NCBI GenBank assembly: GCA_009823395.1
Contig: CM020510.1
Span: forward strand, 12,962,273-13,026,272
Direction of reading: 5' to 3'
DNA length: 64,000 bases
DNA from: Thamnaconus septentrionalis
Lineage: Eukaryota; Chordata; Actinopteri; Tetraodontiformes; Monacanthidae
Shown: positions 47,074 to 59,229 of the stretch, one piece after another
Layout of the letters: every line of letters begins with the position of its first letter
Numbering within the stretch: position 1 is the stretch's first letter
Translations under genes and position numbers: made by a program
Notes under the pieces: model-generated
Told to the model about the DNA's origin: nothing
What the model saw: the letters and a program-made list of their open reading frames with translations, nothing else
Databases searched by the model: none

Positions 47074-50000
47074 TGGGGGGGGATCACAGTTTTTCAGGAC
47101 TGAAGTAGTTTGAGTAGCTGGCTGCTCACCAGGCTGGAGGAAACACTCGGTGATGCACTGTGGAGAGCTGCCAAATTTCCAACATCCAATCTTTTCCAAG
47201 AAGTGACACGCTGGCGCCCACTGGATGGCATAAAATAAAGTTCTCTCAGTATGATCTATGGGGATACTCTATTCTTGAAATATACAAGGAAATAGCTGAC
47301 TGCAATAAAGATATTGTGTTTTTTTTTCCCCAAAGGTTTTTTTTTTTTTTTTCTGAAGTCAAACTTCAAACCCACAAGTAAGTCACACAACTCGAGACAC
47401 TCGTGACTCTCGGGGCTGTTTGAGGTTGTGAAAATGAGGTTTGAAGATCCTTCAATCACCAACAGCTTTGTTCCAACAATTCAACAATCAGCAAATTAAC
47501 TGATTATCAGACCAACAGAGCCAAACCTTTGGTAATTAAAACTAAACAGTTTCTGTTTACAGCCTTGAAAACGGCTCTGCGACATCACGAAATGTTGAAT
47601 TCTTTCTCATTTTTTTCCACTGAATTCCTAGAGAGACATTACTGTTAGAAAACACTGGTAAAATTTTGCATAATACAGGATGCCTAAAGCTCGTCTTTGT
47701 TTCAGCCAATTAATGCAAAAATTAGGCCAAAGTCTTTTGGCTTTTGACTGAAAGAAAACAAGATATTTCTCAACAATGTTGGTTCCTTTCTTACCTTTGT
47801 AAGTTAAGCACCTTCAGTTATATGAACAGTGCAGACTGAGTGGTCAGCCAAGAGAATTTGAAAATTTGCTTTACCTCCATGAATCATAAAACTGAACTTA
47901 TTGGGCTTCTGGAAAAACACAACAAACATAAAAACTCAAAAGACTTTGTGCGTGGATGTGCAATAAACCAGCTGGGAAACTGCAGCGAGCCGCCATCTAC
48001 TGCTGTGTGATGGCGTACACGTGCAATTGTGCCCAGGTGTGCAACAGAATCACTAGTTTGAAAGCTGACCAGCAGGGGAGAGGATGGCAACAATGGAGAC
48101 TGGGGTGAAAACACCTGACAAACACTTAAAACAACCCACAACACAATAGCCGCGGCTTTAATCAAAAGCTGCCGAGCCTTTAACAATTGATGAAGTTACA
48201 TGCAGTAAAGTAGGTGGGGGACTGCAGTGGCCACCCGAGATAAAACTGTCAGCTTCCCTCTCACACTGCTCACATCAGGCTCCCATTTTGCACTCTCATC
48301 AAAGGAGGTTAGTGTGTGTTCTTTACTATAAAGAGATAAACTACGCACACATTTACATTTTCCCCAGTGTTTTTTTTTTTTTTTTTTTTACTGATAGTTA
48401 ATTAAATAAGGAGCAGACTGGGAACAGCTGATGTTCTTGTCTTTTTTTACAAAGGCACAATAAGTGGTCACAGAGGGGGAGTCCAAGTCCAACAGCGCTG
48501 GTGATCCGCCATGAGTAGTACAATTCCTTATGTGGCATCGCAATTTGTCTGATTACAAAGTGCCTCAATGGTCCGAAATTGGATTGGAGCAGCTGGAATG
48601 AAAACATTTTGGGCCATATAAATACGCAGTAAAAAAAAATCACTTATAAATCAGGATTACAAAGGAACAAATACTGCTAAACTCCGATACGATCTTATTT
48701 CTGACTTTTCCACTCTTTATTTTTTATTTATCCCTTATCTAGCCCTTTTATTTATTTATTTATGTTTTATTATTATTTATTATATATTGTTTTCCTCTTT
48801 TGATATGTTTATTTCTGATTTAACTATAAATACCCAGACACAAGCTCAGATTTTCTTTGTACGTCAGTTTGGTTTGTATTTCATAACATGTTCATGCAAT
48901 CTTGCACTTTTGCGTAATAGAAAATTAATACCGTTACAATAAAATGATGTATGTAAGATCCTTTGACTCAAAAACATTTAAAACCAAACAAACAAACAAA
49001 CAAGATCCAAAAACTAATATTAGACTAAAAAAGGTCTTGTGTTTTCAGCAGGACATGAGAGAGCTCAGCCAGTTCGTCTCGACGGCGAAAGAGCTGCGAG
49101 TGGATTTGTAAGAGAGCGTAGAGCCGCTGAGAGCTGTCAGTATCGGCGAGGGGCGGAGACGCGGCGGCCCTGGGGTGCTGGGCCTGAATATCAACGAGCC
49201 GAAAGGACTGATAAAAGAGCTGACAAGAAAAAAGTTGACTCTCGCTCCCAACGTGTCTCAAGCAGCCGGTGGCTCGTCGGTTTTTCTCCCGCAGCTCCGG
49301 CCCGACCCGCTGGTCCCTCGGTGGGATGCGAGGCTCTGAAGCCGATGCGTCACGCCGCCGAGGTGCAACACGAGCCCTCTCAGGTGTTGTTTGTACGCCA
49401 CCAGCCACCCGACTATACCGCAATCTGGGCCTGGACGGCCGGAGGTGTCTTGGAGGAGGCAGCGGCAGACACGTCGCGCCGTCTTCGCAAAAAAAAAAAA
49501 AAAAATTACAAATAAAAACACAGCGACCAGGTTTGCCGGAAGCACGCTCACGCTCTCCGAACACGTTGCCGCGGATGTTTCCAGGCCATCGTTGCACTAC
49601 GCATCACCGCTCCTTCGCCGGAGACTCGGGCTCTTTAACAGACCGACCTTCCAGACGGAGACTCACGCTTGTCAGGTTGATGAAATGATGCAACGTGCAG
49701 ATTCTTCGGGGCGAAATTCCACTCACGACGTCGAACTCGGACGTCTTGGGGAGTTAAAGGTTGGAGGCGAATTGAGGGTCTGCGGTTTGGGAGGACAGCG
49801 TTTCTTGTGTTTACACCTCTGCATCACGCATCAAGTGTCTGGGTTGGATTTGGCATTGAATATGTAGTGTGGAGAGGGCGATGTGCTGGCTCCAAACCGC
49901 TGGTTCCAGCTCCTCGCCGTAGCTTGAAGGATGAAAGTCTTCACAATTTTCTCATCCAAGAAAACTGAAAACTGATCCAAGAAATCCTGGAAGTTTGTTT

Positions 50001-50368
50001 ACTGAAAAGTTTGCAGCAACAGGCTCGGCCTTGGGGGTGAGAGAAAGTTCAAGCACCGTCGTTTGTCATGTTTAAAAATAATCACCACAGAGCGATGGAG
50101 ATGGCGATTATCAAGAGCTGGGAAAAACAAGTTCAAGAGCATTTTGAAATAAAAATATGACAAACATAAAGCCAAATCCCTCCAATATCCAACCCTTTCC
50201 ATCTTCTCACTCACTACCATTCGTTCCTCTGGTTTGTGCTTTTGGACGGTGAGCTGCGAGTCACACACACACAGCTTCCGTGCGTTCTCTCATTTTTCAT
50301 GCACTTCCCTGTGCAGGCACAGCTGACCCCCAGGCGGAAGAGATTCACGCGGACCAACCAGCGCCTAC

Positions 50369-50482
50369 CTCGCTCGGTGTTCGGAACGCCGATGTCAACG
50401 GTCGGGATGGACGGGTCGGCGTGGTCGCTGTAGTACTGGATGAAGAAGGCGTCCTTCTCCCAGGTCTTCTTTATCACCGGCA
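50369..50482 (-). CDS. b3glct: b3glct exon: PVIKKTWE ... GVPNTERG
   Basis: 114 nt: two bases complete a valine, 37 codons, one base before a GTAGGC donor. Encodes PVIKKTWEKDAFFIQYYSD, then HADPSIPTVDIGVPNTER, equal in length to the human segment. Start of the catalytic domain proper. Acceptor CTCCAG at 50483-50488. Confidence 0.97.
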
Positions 50483-51647
50483 CTGGAGCAACGGAAGGAG
50501 AAGATCTTCAGTTAGATATAATGCACGTGCATACATGCTGTGGATCTTAGATCTTAAGAGATTTCACACAATGCCTGCTGAGAGTCTCGTTGGACTGATC
50601 TGTTTGATGTGGATGCAATGAAGCGAGACAGTCCAGCTGAATTATGGGTACTTTACTCTTGTTTTTATCTGTAGTTAGTGACCTGCAGCATTTATACTGC
50701 ACAGTAAAAAATATTCAATACTCTATAAACTACACAACCATGTCACGAGTGACAAAGTGACCGCTGCAAAGCCACAGTATGATCTGTACTGTACAATTCC
50801 GGCTCAATTTGCCCCGCTGTGAATAATGTGTAAAATTGTTGCAATGTGTTGCTGGATTTAGACGAAATGACAGAAAATCAAAGATTTTATTTTCACTTGA
50901 CAAGTCAACTGAAAATAATATACTCTCACAAAAGAAAATTGTACCGTGTTTACATTTCTGGCCTGTGATTTTATAAACTCTCATTACTACTGGCACACGG
51001 GTGGCAATTTGCATTCTAAATATCCAGCCTGTGCATTCACAGTACATTAAAAATGTAAAAGCCTCTATAATGTTCGGATATGAAATGACGCTCTAAACTG
51101 AGCCTCTTTCCTTTCTGCTTCATTCTGATCCAAACTAACCTTTGATGCTCTCATTTAATATTCATTCTGATCTCAACCGGCTCTGTAGGCCGTCAATGGC
51201 GGCTAGGAGCAGAAATTGTAATCAAGATAATTTGCGGGCACGACGTTGGAGTGTCACTCTCCGGGTCCGGGGCCCCGGTGTGGCGTCTGAACGTGTCCAG
51301 CTGTTCGATGTGCTGACGGAACCTGCTCTATTTTTCATCGGGTTAAAAGGGAAGCTGATCCCTGGGTGTCAGCCAGAGTTCGGGCATAAATTATATATAT
51401 CAGGAGGTGATTTAAAACCAGCAGTTCTTTAGCGCAATGCATTTTAGTAATATTGGTGGGGAAAAGGGATTAAACCTTTCTGGATTTTGTTTCTGACCCT
51501 GGTTTTATTTCAACCGTGCAGATCTAGAGATAGGATGTCTTTGTAGTTATGTAAAGCTCTCATGCAGGGAAATATATGTGCCCAAAATTGAGAGACAGAG
51601 AGAAAAAAACAGTGGGAAAGCCTTTGGGAGAGTGGGAGTGCACGCAC
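50483..51647 (-). other. b3glct intron
   Basis: 1.17 kb, donor GTGCGT. Unique-looking DNA without a recognised element. Confidence 0.7.
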
Positions 51648-51717
51648 CTCTGTCGCTGTGAAACTTCCTGCATGTTTTCACTGCCACAAATATATCTTCT
51701 CTCTTTACCGGCTCCCC
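51648..51717 (-). CDS. b3glct: b3glct exon: [13 protein letters not shown]
   Basis: 70 nt: 23 codons and one base. Encodes [16 protein letters not shown] then RKFHSDR, which aligns with the human segment from RKPVKKKDIF to FHGDR. Acceptor is a rather weak ATTAAAG; donor is GTGCGT. The phase matches both neighbours exactly. This exon lies in a gap where no frame of 60 or more codons exists and was found by searching for the missing segment. Confidence 0.95.
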
Positions 51718-52806
51718 CTTTAATGGAAATAGGAGAGATGTGAATTAAGGCAATGCACCAGCGAACCCACAGCGTAAATCTCACATGCGGCATGTAAATC
51801 ACAGTGGGAATTATATACAGCCAAATGGCTGAAACAGGCCATTTCACGGACGCACAGTGACCAGTGTGAGTTCCTCTGTTTCATCGGCGGGTGAAAACTG
51901 TATGCTTGGTAATATGGGGTCCAAGACGGCGCTGGATGATAATAGAGCGACACGCATCCAGGACCAAGGTTGAAAAATAAAAAACAAGTAGCAGTGGGGT
52001 TTAATGGGAGTGTAAAATCAATTTGTTCCTATATCCAACGCCTCAGTGAGCACGTCTGCGTCTTTAATTGTCACACTCAACACAAGCAGACAGAACACAT
52101 TAGAGGCTGACATGAAATGTTCTCAGACGCTGAGGATGCCATGCACCTGAGTATCACAATCCAACTGCAGGCAGGAGATTAAAAGCCATAAGGCACAAAC
52201 AGAAGCTGCAGCTTCCTTTCAGTAAGTGACTCCATGGATTTCCAAAGAAGGAGAGAGAGGGCGAAATGGTTTAAAACTAGAAAAAGGAAAAGACCACATA
52301 TAGTGAAATGATTCGGCATGGGGCCGGGTACTCAGTGATGTATTCCGGGCTGAACCGGCCTAGTATGTGTTATTAAGATGTGGAAATGCAGAATATATCC
52401 AAGCATATCACTATAATCAGTAGGTAAGTCTGCTCGGATTTCAACTCCCCATCTCTGTCCATCTTCCTCCCTCCGATAGACAATGTTTCAATCCATCCTA
52501 ATTTTTTTTGTATGGATCCCATAATCCAGGATAATAGTACGAAGCAGCTGCTCCAAGCCGCTCCGATAAACAGCAGATGAATATGAATGAGACGATGTTA
52601 TTGGGAAGGGGGAAAAAAATTGGCTGGCTCGACGGTGACCGGCGTGGACGCTGCCGCAGCACCAGGTTTTTGTTTTTTTTTCCTTCCCACGATGGCACTT
52701 CTGCATTAAAAGAACATGAGAGGAGCACTGAAGGTTTTTTTTCAGCGGTCAGCATTCTTTCAAGTGACTCTGACATGAGTGCTTAAGCAGCCCGTCAAAG
52801 GGCACT

Positions 52807-52881
<75 letters not shown>
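52807..52881. repeat. (CA)n microsatellite
   Basis: About 37 uninterrupted CA units, 40 bp from the palindrome at 52921. Confidence 0.97.
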
Positions 52882-52884
<3 letters not shown>

Positions 52885-52920
52885 ATGTCCCGCCTGGCAA
52901 GAATACAGAAGGAACCCTCG

Positions 52921-52950
52921 GCCTAGTTAAACAAATCTGTTTAACTAGGC
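52921..52950. repeat. Perfect 13 bp hairpin palindrome
   Basis: GCCTAGTTAAACA at 52921-52933 and TGTTTAACTAGGC at 52938-52950, loop AATC. Perfect complementarity over 13 bp. Confidence 0.92.
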
Positions 52951-54236
52951 CTGGATGCTCATCCAATCAACTGACAAGGTTTGCCTTTCCCATTTCTAAA
53001 CTCTTTTACTGGGCTCAACAGCAGATGGACATGGAGATAAACACAAAGCATTCCAGCTGGGAAGTTGGGTTACAAAACAAGTGGTCAAAGTGATTCAGGC
53101 AGTAACGACTTTTCAGTAATCTTATTTCACCTTCCTTGTTTCTTCTCCAGTTTTAAGGCCAACTACAGTAATTTACTCTTGCTAAATAACAAGTCGTACT
53201 GGTGAGTCTTGAAGAGTGATTCGATCCTATTTGTTTCTGGGAGCAAACAAGTAGCTGGATGTCACAATGAAACAGCATGAGGGGCAAGAGGTCTAAATGG
53301 GACGCTGCCAAAACGGATAAGGCCCCCTGCATCGCCATGGCAACGGTCCGGGAGCCGATGGGACATAAGAGACTCCTCGCTGGCCCTCGTCTCCAATCGG
53401 GTCTCAAATCTTCCCCAAGGTTTCAATATCCACTGTCTGAGCTGCTGGAGTGGCTGCGCGCAGTGCAACAACTGACGGGCGGAGAGAGACAGAGGAAAAA
53501 AAATAAATTGAAAAAGATCTGTGAAGAAGCAGTGCGGCAATCTCTCCTGAAGGATGATAGACAGCCTTTTAACCTTGACTGACGACCACTTAAGAGAGCA
53601 CAAACACCTGATGCTCTCTGCCTCCTCCAGCCTCAATACGTCTCTCAAAGCGCCGCCTTTTCATTTACAGGCGCAAGGATTTTCTCAGATTTTTTTCACA
53701 CCAGAGACCCGATACAATTTCCCTTTTCGCATGCGTCACGTGCAAATGTGCAAAAGGCGGTGCGGGGGGTCATATCTGACTTCGGTTTTAATCGCGAAAA
53801 ACAAACAAATCGGGAATTGCGGAGCGGCACAAGTGGACTCATCCTGGTAAATTCCCGCGTTTGCTGCCTCCAAGGAGAGGTCATTTTCTGCACTGATGCA
53901 CAGTCGAACCTACTGGAGGGAACATGACCGGGCAGCCAGATTCAATTCCATTTAGAGGGGAAATCTCTATGAATAAAAAAAAGCATTAGTCGCATGACTC
54001 CCGGAATGAACCGCTTCATCCGTAGCGGAAAATACAGAGGAATAACAACAAGGTGAAGACCGCTGCGACAATATTGGGGATGACAGAAAAGAATTTATTA
54101 AAGGTCGCATATCACGACAATTTTCTGATCTTTGTTTCTCCTTCAGTGGAGTCCAGTGGAGAAGCCGTCCGCTATTTATCATTTGCAAGAAGAGGGGGAA
54201 ACAAAAGTATATTTAGCCCTTTGTTTCCAGTCTGGT

Positions 54237-54301
54237 GCACCAGTTTTGCATGAACTGATGCACCAGTTTGCAGTTTACATCAGTTCATGCAAAACTGGTG
54301 C
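54237..54301. repeat. Perfect 24 bp inverted repeat
   Basis: The arm 54237-54260 (starting GCACCAGTTTTGC) is exactly complementary to 54278-54301, separated by 17 bases that repeat CACCAGTTTGCA. All 24 positions pair, so the RNA of either strand would form a long stable stem. Confidence 0.93.
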
Positions 54302-56293
54302 TTTGCTGGACCACCACACCAAGACATAATGACGTCGCCAGTGATCCGCTGCCTGTTGCTATCCTGATGTAGATGTATTAGATCCCTTCGTGACATCACA
54401 ATGTGCCAATTTCCCAGAAGGGTCTGAGAAGATAAAAGAGTAAAGGATGAGCAGGTTTTCATAATTTCTCGGAAGTTCACTGATGGGCTGGAGGGTCATA
54501 TTCTCGTTAGCAAACGCTGTTAGAGTGAATTCTTCAAGAACAGACGCTTCAATGCCTGTAGAAGCCTGCAGAGATCTAAAGTAAAGGATCAATAGGAAAG
54601 AAGTCTTATTTTATGTCCAGTGAGATGAGAATCAAGCAACCAAGCAAACATTTGACTTACATACACTAAAAAAACACCAACTTTGTTACTTCTCCCACAA
54701 ATATCAATATCACTTTGAGCTGACAGTCTAGTGGATTGACAGTAAATATCCAACCACAGTATTTCACAGGAATGACGAGTTCTTAAAAGCACTTTTATTC
54801 CCGGGCCTTGTGTTTTCCCCTCTGTGAAGCTTTTGTCTCCTTTTCAGCCCATTTTACGGCTTTATAAAGCATGCACGCTGGCACCTTGATAACTTTACTG
54901 CATCATAAAAGAAGATATTTTGCTGCTGCAGCCACTTTTGTTGATCGTCATTCTTTCCTTAAACGTGCCTCCGGAGGTTCCTGACTTCTTGTTGAGGCTG
55001 CAGGACGGTTTGTTTGGAGCGGGGAGGCTGAAACGGCACAAATTTGAATGGAAAAGTCCAAACTGTGACAAACATTTGGGATGGAGAGAGTTCCTGCCAA
55101 ATGTGAACATGTGTGATGTGATTTGAATCGCAAATGAAAGAGATCAAATTGGAACTCAACCCCCCCCCCGTCCTAAACCACGCAAGGAGAAGTTGGGGGG
55201 GGGGATTTCAGAATTGGGACAATTGGAGCTGTAGCTCCGTCAACCCAAAATAATCCCGACTCACCAGCTTCAGAACTCGACCACGCAAACGTGCACATTG
55301 GAGGAGCGCTGTGGCTTCTTCTCGGGATTATTGATCGTTTCAAGGAAGGGGGAGGGAGGGCGCTAAAGGGTACCACCGCGGCTCGCTAAAGGTTAGCTGA
55401 CCTTTCTCATTAGATCACCGCTTCTTCGGCGTCTTCCAGTGAGAGGAGCCACAGTGATGAATCAGGCATGGTGGTGAGAAGCGTGCCAGTGCCTCCGTAT
55501 GCCAACAGGGTGAGGAATAATGAATGATGGTGGATGGTAATGAGAGCACCAACAATAAAGGCTGAATAGGAATGACTGAATACATTTTCTATGCGGTAAA
55601 ACTGATCCTACCAACTCTGCTAGCCAACTAGATACCCAGCCACCAGCCACTAACCAACACTGACTCAAATTCAAGTTTGGAACCGGAGACTTGTTCAAGG
55701 GATCGTTTTTTTCTTGCACCATTACCACAAGAAACCAGCCGGCGCCGTGATATTCATTGTTTTTTTCACTTCTAACATTGTTTCACCGTGTTTTCTTCTA
55801 ATCATGGAACTGAAACTGACATCAATTATGGCGGGTCGATACTAATTCGTTAATAAACTCCTCCTTACAGAATGAGAATGGAAGAAGAAATACAAGGCGG
55901 TCAATTATGATAATTGCAGGGTGGTATTAGAGTCGCGTTTCTCCCCCACTGAAAGTAAAACCGAAGTTTGCTTCACCCGCGATTGCAGAGCAGAACAACA
56001 GCAGCGACGGCCTTTTACACAACACTCTGGCTGCGCATCCCAGAATACAGTCAGTGGGATGATTTAGGTCCATATTGCGCAACCAATATTTATGTTGGGG
56101 TGGGAAAAAAAACGTGTGCAGCTCTTTGTGTAAAGAGAACAAAGCAAGGATCCAGAAGGATAAAAGCTGGTGAGTCATCCGCGGCGGACAACAGGGATCA
56201 CAACTTTGCAGTCCTGGTTCCAGATATTCGGAGATGGACTCCTTGCGGTATGTCATTTGTTGGAGAAAAACAGGATTCTTAGGCGTCACAACA

Positions 56294-56314
56294 GAGTGTT
56301 GCTTGGCAACACTC
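56294..56314. promoter_or_regulatory. X-box-like palindrome (RFX type)
   Basis: GAGTGTTGC-TTG-GCAACACTC is a perfect 9 bp inverted repeat, and its core GTTGCTTGGCAAC (56298-56310) fits the RFX X-box pattern of two half-sites with a short spacer. It is intronic in b3glct. Function is inferred only. Confidence 0.35.
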
Positions 56315-56561
56315 GACTATTCCTCCCTCGGCCGCAAACTAAATTCAATTTAGAGAAGCAAACCAGAGAGTTTCTGTCCCTTCGGGTTAAAGTTACACTG
56401 CGAGCGAGAAGGGGAAAAAAACCAAACATTCGACGTGGTGTTCCTGCTGCCCTTCACTGAGCGCAGCTCTGCGTCAGCTCAGAGGAGTTCCTAACCTCGC
56501 AGGTTGGGCCGCGCGGCTTTTGTTCGAGTTGTAACTGTTCACCGAGGCCATGGAAACTCAC

Positions 56562-56696
56562 ACACAACGGCAGCTCGCGGCTCAGAGTGGTGGCGCAGCG
56601 GCTGAAGGTCTGAGGGGAGTTGTCGGGCTCGGTGCACAGCTCGGGGACGGCGGTGAGATGCGGCCCGTTGCCGTTCTCCCAGATGTAGAGGGCGAC
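56562..56696 (-). CDS. b3glct: b3glct exon: VALYIWENG ... ELPLC
   Basis: 135 nt, 45 complete codons (phase 0 on both sides). Encodes VALYIWENGNGPHLTAVPEL, then CTEPDNSPQTFSRC and ELPLC, matching the human segment from IALYIWDKG to LPLC with a few-residue length difference in the variable CTEPDN region. Acceptor TTCCAG, donor GTGAGT. Confidence 0.96.
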
Positions 56697-57647
56697 CTGG
56701 AACGACACGGGAGGGAAGAGGGGTCGCAGCACAAAGGAGTCTTTAAGCCAGTTTGAATTCATTTCCTTCCGTTGCTTTAAAGAAATCAGTTTAAGCAGAA
56801 CAATGTCCATATGAGCTCATCTATTATTTACGACGGTGGAAAAAAAGGAGGGGGGGAGCATCATGAAGAGGAACAGTGAGAATGAAAACTCAGTGGAGAG
56901 GAAGCAGCATCCTGTGAAAGAATGCGTGATGAGGAACGAACCATCAGCAGCGTCTGGATTTCTCAAATCCTTGAAGGAATATTTCACACACGAGAGCGCG
57001 GTTCACATACGTTTTGGGTTAAAAAATATGGTATCATCATCACATCTTTAAGGCAGATTTAACTTGCGCCACCTTCTGGGCACTTGCATGATACCACATG
57101 TTGTGGGGTCAGCACTCCTTGAAACCTCTATATTGTCCGAAGGTGTGAGTGTGAACGCTTGCTTGTCTTGTCAGCCTCAGCAGCCGTAAAACACCCGAAT
57201 GATTACGCTGACTATAAAAGATGTCATCAGCGTCTCCATCCGGCTAAGTGGCTGACAAACTACACCTTTTAAAGAGTGCACTGTCCTGAACAATAAAGTG
57301 CCGTAAACTGAGAATGAATCATGCAGTGTTTTGGCGGCGCCTTAATTAGAGCGTGCATATTGAAAAGTCAGTGCCGCCGGCGTGTCAGCCGAGCCGATCC
57401 ACCTCCACCGGGATGATGTCATGTTTGCTCGGCTAAACGCCTCCAAGACTCCCTGACTTCATTTCGCTGATGGAAATGAGGAGCTCCATGACCATGCGGC
57501 GGTGTAATGAGATTTTACTTTAAGGTGAGTTGGATTTCACGCTTCACGCTCCGCATGAGCATTAGGCCCCGTCACGACTCGGGCCTTGGCTTTTTGACTG
57601 GAAAAAACATGAAACCGACTCCGTCCAGCGGTGACTGTGGCACTCAC
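56697..57647 (-). other. b3glct intron
   Basis: 951 bp, donor GTGAGT. No recognised element. Confidence 0.7.
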
Positions 57648-57711
57648 CTCGTGCTTCAGGTCAATGGTGAAGTCAGACTTGAGCGGCTCCCCCTTGACTT
57701 TGCTTGCGAGC
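57648..57711 (-). CDS. b3glct: b3glct exon: KSDFTIDLKHE
   Basis: 64 nt: one base plus 21 codons. Encodes LASKVKGEPLKSDFTIDLKHE; the last 11 residues are identical to human. Acceptor CCTCAG, donor GTGAGT. It is separated from the next upstream exon by only 116 bp. Confidence 0.96.
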
Positions 57712-57827
57712 CTGAGGTGAGGGATAAAAACACGCTGAGTCACACGGTGCATAAAAACAATAATCAAATTGAACTTTTGGAATGCACCGCTGATACGCCT
57801 TGATTTTTGTGGCTGATTGAGACTCAC

Positions 57828-57964
57828 CGAACAACGAGGGGGATGCTGAGGGCCCAGGCGGCAGAAAAGTCTGGGTATTTAAAAATGGAAGGGTTCTCTG
57901 CGAAGGCGTAGTGGTGGATGATGGTCGACTCCTCGTCCTGGAGAGGTTTACCCAGGAACCACTC
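57828..57964 (-). CDS. b3glct: b3glct exon: EWFLGK ... WALSIPLV
   Basis: 137 nt: 45 codons plus two bases. Encodes [20 protein letters not shown], then [13 protein letters not shown] and [11 protein letters not shown]. Part of the N-terminal GT-A-like domain of the enzyme. Acceptor CACCAG, donor GTGAGT. Confidence 0.97.
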
Positions 57965-59117
57965 CTGGTGCGTGAGGAGTGTGAACAGCATCAGTGTGAG
58001 TGCACGCTGCTTGTTAGCCAGTGAAACAGAACTTAGAAAAAGCTTCCCCTCTTAACCTGTGACATATCTAAAAATGAAACCATTTGGTGATGGCAGCAGA
58101 TCCTTCAACAGTTAAGAGCCCAAACTACCAAAGTGGAAAGAGGATTTGTTCAACTTGGGGAAACGAGGGTTTGCTGGGAAAGACAATAATGTTGTGAAAG
58201 GTTCTTCGTTCTTCACGCAACCTTCATTTTTCTAAACAGTGTTTCCGAAGAATAAAAAACAAATTCTGAGATTTCGAAGAAAATGCTTTTGACGGCGCTG
58301 CACTGACGAACAAATATAAAAAGTCTTCTTCCTTCGACTTTGTCTTCCTTCTCCTTGATAATCGCAGATATTTTATGCTGCACGAAAGGCAGAACATTTG
58401 TCATTAAGCTGCCTTTGGAAAATCAGACTGTCTAATTGCCTGCTTTTACGCATCAGTGTCTCAGCATCCAATCATTAAAAGAGTACAGGTAAGTAGAAAA
58501 AAAAATACAAATGATTGCAGGATCTCTAAGCGCCTGGGCGTCATAAAGCGCTTTCTTTCATTGCCGTGACGAGATTCTTCATTAGTCAGAGCCGTCAGCG
58601 CCTGCTGCGTTACAACGACCTTTCCCTTCAAATATCTGTGCAATCGACACGGTGTTTGAACCCAGCTGAAAATACACCTGAAGTTTGTGCTGTGGGCTCT
58701 TTGCACGTTTAATCAGCAGCTAAGAAGTTAATGAGGCTTTCATATGGAGAAAAAAAAACACAAAACAAATGAAGAGAAAAGCTGATTTGCTGAGTTTGAC
58801 TGAGGGGGAAAAAAACAACCTTTTAATTACATCCCTAATGTATTATTTTCAAACTACAATCACACCCCCGCTGACCCATTAACAAGAAAAATGATTTCAC
58901 GGGCGGGCAGACAGACCTTTGCATTAGACCTGCCACACTGACTGAAATCACACGGCAGACAGGTTAAACTGTGAGAACTGCTGGAGCCCAACCCGCGATG
59001 ATGGCTCGATCAGCTGAGCATGAAGAGGGAGCCGAGTGTGATGACGACGGACGGGGGCGCGGGGAGGGTCGGCGGGAGTGAGAGAGAGAGAGGGGGAGTG
59101 GGAAATTTCATACGTAC
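57965..59117 (-). other. b3glct intron
   Basis: 1.15 kb, donor GTACGT. No recognised element besides A-tracts. Confidence 0.7.
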
Positions 59118-59229
59118 TTTGTTCTTGTCAAATTTGGCGAGGACTTGAACAAGCTTCGTCACCCTCACGTTCGTCTCCTCCTCCAGGAACACGATCCAGG
59201 AGGAGTTCTTCCCGAAGGACTGCGACAAG
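59118..59229 (-). CDS. b3glct: b3glct exon: NSSWIVFLEEET ... FDKNK
   Basis: 112 nt: one base plus 37 codons. Encodes LSQSFGKNSSWIVFLEEETN, then VRVTKLVQVLAKFDKNK. NSSW is a potential N-glycosylation site that is also present in human. Acceptor CCGCAG, donor GTACGT. Confidence 0.97.

Larger units (their letters stand above)
42030..50368 (-). other. b3glct large intron (8.3 kb)
   Basis: The largest intron in the window, donor GTAGGC at 50363-50368. It holds a CA tract (42186-42217), a possible LTR remnant (44218-44483), a G-quadruplex motif (45544-45569), a TA/TG/CA compound tract (45990-46180), a TG tract (47045-47073), poly-T runs (47336-47351, 48369-48389) and a CpG-rich island (49040-49720). 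No exon was recognised. Confidence 0.65.
51718..56561 (-). other. b3glct intron (4.8 kb)
   Basis: Donor GTGAGT at 56556-56561. Contains a long CA tract (52807-52881), a 30 bp palindrome (52921-52950), a perfect 24 bp inverted repeat (54237-54301) and an X-box-like palindrome (56294-56314). No nested gene was recognised. Confidence 0.7.

Noticed and set aside
49025..49597. 190-codon minus-strand frame as a gene
   Set aside because: It contains a poly-phenylalanine run from an A-tract, and the opposite strand is just as open, so GC-rich composition explains it. Kept only as a CpG-island observation.
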